A stretch of 8,578 bases of DNA from Gammaproteobacteria bacterium (GTDB taxonomy: Bacteria; Pseudomonadota; Gammaproteobacteria; Coxiellales; Coxiellaceae): assembly GCA_022600315.1 (NCBI GenBank), contig JAHZKQ010000173.1:1-8578 (forward strand), given 5' to 3'. Both the position numbers and the translations under genes were made by a program. Positions 6,326 to 8,578 of the stretch are shown here, one piece after another (positions within the stretch are counted from its first letter, which is position 1; each line of letters starts with the position of its first letter). The notes below the pieces were generated by a model. The model saw only the letters and a program-made list of their open reading frames with translations. It was not told the DNA's origin and searched no databases.

Positions 6326-6361
6326 AAGCCCAAAATAGAGTGATTTTGAGCGATTGGGTTA

Positions 6362-6390
6362 ATACTAGGTATATTGACATTTTAAGTCAA
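6362..6390 (-). promoter_or_regulatory. Promoter of the putative effector gene
   Basis: On the minus strand TTGACT (6385-6390) and TAGTAT (6362-6367) are exactly 17 bp apart, a good sigma70-type promoter. The start point would be near 6355, giving a leader of about 180 nt to ATG 6175. The remaining gap to cca (6391-6458) is very AT-rich; on the minus strand a weak AT hairpin (AAATA/TATTT) and a T-run near 6421-6434 might end cca transcription, but this is not a convincing terminator. Confidence 0.6.
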
Positions 6391-6458
6391 TTAAATAGTT
6401 TAATTATTTGAAATTAATCAAAAAAATATCTTATTTAGCGTACGTAAAGGCGTTATTG

Positions 6459-7556
6459 TTAGTTTTGTACATTTAGTAATTGCATGAGGGTCTGCAGCTT
6501 GAGCGCATTAAGTGCCTTAGCAAAATCCGGTCCAGGCAGCTGTTGAGCGATCAGCGGTTCTAAGTCGATATTATTAATGGCATCTAAAGCTTGGTGGAGT
6601 AGTTGAGATTTCTCGGCAAACTCATTGTCATTAATTGCGCGAGTAATTAATAAGAAATCATCAAAGCGACCGCGGCGCCGACCGGCGTCAGCAGCATGCA
6701 GTAATTTTAGGATTTGCTGTGGATTATTTTTATCAAGCTCAGCAAATAGTGGATAGCATTTTACTGTGAGCAGTGCCAGCTCACAGTATTCATTATTGAC
6801 GCGCAAGCGCCGACAAAACTTTTTAATTGTCTCTGGTTTTAAATCATATAAGAGGCTGGCAAATCGTACCGTTGCTTTGGTAGTAAGCGCACTGGCGCAT
6901 TTTAAAGCGCCAAAGCCATCATTTTCTATATTAATTTCGGGAAATAATTTTTTTAAGGCGCCGCAGTCATTGAGTACTTCAAAAAATCGCCAAGGCTCAA
7001 TTTCGTGTAAGGCCTTTTTAAATTCTTGCCAGACACGTTCAGGCACTAAAGCATCGACTTCGCCAGCCTCAACCATAGTTTGCATTAATTTATTGGTGTC
7101 GGGAAAAACACTAAAATCAATCAGTCGACAAGCAAAACGTGCGGCGCGTAGAATCCGCACCGGATCTTCAGCAAAAGCCGGTGAGACGTGACGTAATAGT
7201 TTGTTTGCTAAATCGATTTGACCGCCATAAGGGTCGATTAATTCGCCCTGCTCGTTTTTAGCAATGGCATTAATGGTGAGGTCGCGACGTTTAAGATCTT
7301 CCTCTAAGCTAACAGTAGGGTCGGCATGAAATGCGAAGCCCTTGTAACCTTTTGCGACTTTGCGCTCGGTACGTGCCAGTGCGTATTCTTCATGCGTCTT
7401 GGGATGTAAAAATACTGGAAAATCTTTGCCAACGGCAATAAAACCTTGCGCCAACATCTCTTGTGGGCTGCTACCAACCACTACCCAATCAAGTTCGTGG
7501 ACTGGCAAGTCTAATAACTCATCACGTATCGCGCCGCCTACTAAATAGATCTGCAA
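6459..7556 (-). CDS. cca: CCA tRNA nucleotidyltransferase lacking the HD phosphohydrolase motif
   Basis: 365 aa class II CCA-adding enzyme, which builds or repairs the 3' CCA of tRNAs from CTP and ATP. The head domain is nearly co-linear with E. coli Cca: LVGGAIRD (5-12), metal-binding E21-L-D23 before WVVVG (24-28), HEEYALARTERK (55-66), RRDLTINA (90-97), EDPVRILRAARFA (130-142) and PERVWQE (172-178). E. coli Cca (412 aa) carries a C-terminal HD domain with phosphatase and phosphodiesterase activity. Here RFATLCHDLGKG-like sequence is RFASLLYDLKPE (231-242), the following histidine-rich stretch is missing, and RRLRVNNEY resumes at once, so only nucleotidyl transfer is expected. The start is TTG, supported by AAGGA (7564-7568) 7 nt upstream and by exact alignment of the N-terminus. 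It is divergent from psd across 46 bp. Confidence 0.95.
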   Translation of the reverse strand: MQIYLVGGAIRDELLDLPVHELDWVVVGSSPQEMLAQGFIAVGKDFPVFLHPKTHEEYALARTERKVAKGYKGFAFHADPTVSLEEDLKRRDLTINAIAKNEQGELIDPYGGQIDLANKLLRHVSPAFAEDPVRILRAARFACRLIDFSVFPDTNKLMQTMVEAGEVDALVPERVWQEFKKALHEIEPWRFFEVLNDCGALKKLFPEINIENDGFGALKCASALTTKATVRFASLLYDLKPETIKKFCRRLRVNNEYCELALLTVKCYPLFAELDKNNPQQILKLLHAADAGRRRGRFDDFLLITRAINDNEFAEKSQLLHQALDAINNIDLEPLIAQQLPGPDFAKALNALKLQTLMQLLNVQN

Positions 7557-7568
7557 AATGGTATCCTT
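7554..7568 (-). promoter_or_regulatory. RBS supporting the TTG start of cca
   Basis: On the minus strand AAGGA (7564-7568) stands 7 nt before TTG (7554-7556). The protein read from this TTG begins MQIYLVGG, matching the family N-terminus, so no upstream start is needed. Confidence 0.7.
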
Positions 7569-7602
7569 GCTTTTTTTAACTTACCTAAGATGATAGCGAG
7601 CT

Positions 7603-8451
7603 ATGAATAATAGAGCAACCATGCCCGATTGGCATGGGCAAAAGTTTTGGCAAGTCTTATTAACGCGCAGTGCGGCGAAGCTGGCTAATTTTACAAAATG
7701 CCCACCGCTTAAAAACTATGTGTTGGGGCGTTATGTCAAGCATTTTAATGTTGATATGTCGGAAGCGGCTGAGCCCGACTATCGCCGCTATAAAAGTTTT
7801 AATGCATTTTTTACTCGTGCTTTGCGCCCCGGCGCACGACCCATCGCAGCGGGTAATACATTTGCTTCTCCCGTGGATGGGACCTTAAGTGAGTTTGGTG
7901 ATATTAATGCAGGACAGTTACTGCAAGCGAAAAATCAACATTATAGTGTCGAGAAATTATTAGCCGAGCAATTTGATTTGGCGAACACATTTATTGATGG
8001 CAGCTATTGCACTTGTTATCTATCGCCGCGTGATTATCATCGAATTCATATGCCATTGGCCGGCACCTTAAAACAAATGTGGTATGTGCCAGGGGTATTA
8101 TTTCCAGTCTATCCGGCAGCCGTAAACACGGTGCCAGAATTATTTACCAAGAACGAAAGATTAATTTGTTTATTTGAAACGACTGATGGCCCCATGGCGG
8201 TAATTTTAGTCGGCGCTATGATCGTAGGTGGCATGCGCACGGTTTGGCAGGGTTTAGTTAAAGGTAAACGCCAGCAAGTAAAAACTTGGCGTTATGATGA
8301 GCAAAACATTAGTTTAGAAAAAGGTGAAGAATTAGGCTGGTTTGAATTGGGCTCTTGCGTAATTGTATTAACCAAAAATAAAATTAACTGGCAAAATATC
8401 ACTAGTGGGCAAGCGCTAAAAATGGGGCAGAGTCTAGGTTTGACGGGTTAA
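7603..8451 (+). CDS. psd: Phosphatidylserine decarboxylase proenzyme
   Basis: 282 aa, a normal bacterial type I length. The enzyme decarboxylates phosphatidylserine to phosphatidylethanolamine at the inner membrane and cleaves itself to create a pyruvoyl cofactor. KSFNAFFTRALRPGARPI (64-81), SPVDG with D92, YLSPRDYHRIHMP (139-151) with H146 and H149, and NERLICLFET (184-193) all match E. coli Psd. Self-cleavage should fall between G250 and S251, in LGSC rather than the usual LGST; the pyruvoyl-forming serine is intact. This leaves a 32-residue alpha chain. ATG 7603 has a weak GCGAG upstream; ATG 7621 is an alternative start with similar fit, but a CATGCC/GGCATG hairpin (7620-7636) covers it. 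The last 18 bp overlap a convergent gene. Confidence 0.96.
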   Translation: MNNRATMPDWHGQKFWQVLLTRSAAKLANFTKCPPLKNYVLGRYVKHFNVDMSEAAEPDYRRYKSFNAFFTRALRPGARPIAAGNTFASPVDGTLSEFGDINAGQLLQAKNQHYSVEKLLAEQFDLANTFIDGSYCTCYLSPRDYHRIHMPLAGTLKQMWYVPGVLFPVYPAAVNTVPELFTKNERLICLFETTDGPMAVILVGAMIVGGMRTVWQGLVKGKRQQVKTWRYDEQNISLEKGEELGWFELGSCVIVLTKNKINWQNITSGQALKMGQSLGLTG

Positions 8452-8578
8452 GCGCTTTAATTCGCTAATCATGTATAGTGGTACGGAAAGAATATTTTCT
8501 TTTAAAGCTAAAGTTTGCTGTGACAAGCGGACACCCAAAGCTTGATTGTGCTCTTGTTGGTAACGTTTTAGTGAGCGC
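8434..8578 (-). CDS. 3' end of an unidentified gene (runs off the window)
   Basis: An open minus-strand frame enters from the right edge and gives 47 residues before TAG at 8434-8436, starting RSLKRYQQEHNQALGVRLSQ and ending ISELKRLTRQT. Codon choice (CAA, TTA, AAA, GAA) is like that of the neighbours, and the segment looks like a soluble helical, Gln/Leu-rich C-terminus. The two other minus frames are stopped sooner or read poorly. It overlaps the psd stop by 18 bp tail-to-tail, as the methyltransferase and exporter genes also do. Too little is present to name a family. Confidence 0.5.
   Translation of the reverse strand, partial: RSLKRYQQEHNQALGVRLSQQTLALKENILSVPLYMISELKRLTRQT

Noticed and set aside
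6374..6390. TTGAC-N7-GTCAA as a third TetR operator
   Set aside because: Arm spacing is 7 rather than the 6 of O1 and O2 and the spacer differs. One arm is simply the -35 TTGACT of the effector promoter, so a chance match is more likely.
6160..6411. Plus-strand open frame of 83 codons crossing the leader of the orphan gene
   Set aside because: Its only ATG lies inside the minus-strand gene, it has no RBS, and it runs through promoters and hairpins that already explain the region. It could be a decayed fragment, but nothing in the translation is recognisable.
7620..7636. CATGCC-CGATT-GGCATG hairpin at the start of psd as a regulatory element
   Set aside because: A 6-bp stem within coding sequence is easily due to chance; it was used only to weigh the alternative start.
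1..8578. CRISPR arrays, tRNA genes, insertion sequences, integrase or attachment sites
   Set aside because: No regularly spaced repeats, cloverleaf with CCA-end features, transposase motifs or flanking duplications were seen in reading both strands.

Overview
The window is a compact, moderately AT-rich stretch of a gammaproteobacterial chromosome. DksA, FolB, Cca and phosphatidylserine decarboxylase all read like gammaproteobacterial housekeeping proteins. A basic protein with eukaryote-like short motifs suggests a host-associated lineage, possibly Legionellales/Coxiella-like. That placement is inference; no marker here fixes the genus.

Layout. Positions 1-2075 (+) hold an operon of dksA (stringent-response transcription factor), folB (dihydroneopterin aldolase) and a MidA/NDUFAF7-type methyltransferase, with a 6-bp gap and then a 4-bp overlap. 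A likely extended -10 promoter and a GC hairpin with a T-tract precede dksA. A Bcr/CflA-type MFS exporter (-) converges on the operon, with 17 bp of overlap at the stops. Divergent from the exporter is a TetR-family regulator (+). The 100 bp between them contain two 7-4-7 inverted repeats placed around a good exporter promoter, a textbook TetR/efflux arrangement.

Downstream of tetR (+) is an exported protein that I recognise as a divergent periplasmic (AroQ-gamma-like) chorismate mutase with several expected active-site residues replaced. A small palindromic repeat follows. Next comes an unrecognised 452-aa basic protein (-) with an N-terminal KRRK cluster, S/T-P-x-K/R sites, and a central HNH-nuclease-like N-H-x-x-P...G-G patch. 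Its leader is about 140-180 nt long and rich in hairpins, behind one or two promoters.

The right end carries cca (-), a class II tRNA nucleotidyltransferase whose HD phosphohydrolase motif is gone, divergent from psd (+), phosphatidylserine decarboxylase with an LGSC rather than LGST processing site. The 3' end of an unidentified gene (-) overlaps the psd stop and runs off the window.

The most interesting parts are the 4053-6367 accessory region (exported chorismate-mutase-like protein, putative effector, structured leader) and the two-operator regulatory region. No tRNA, rRNA, CRISPR array, insertion sequence or integrase was recognised.
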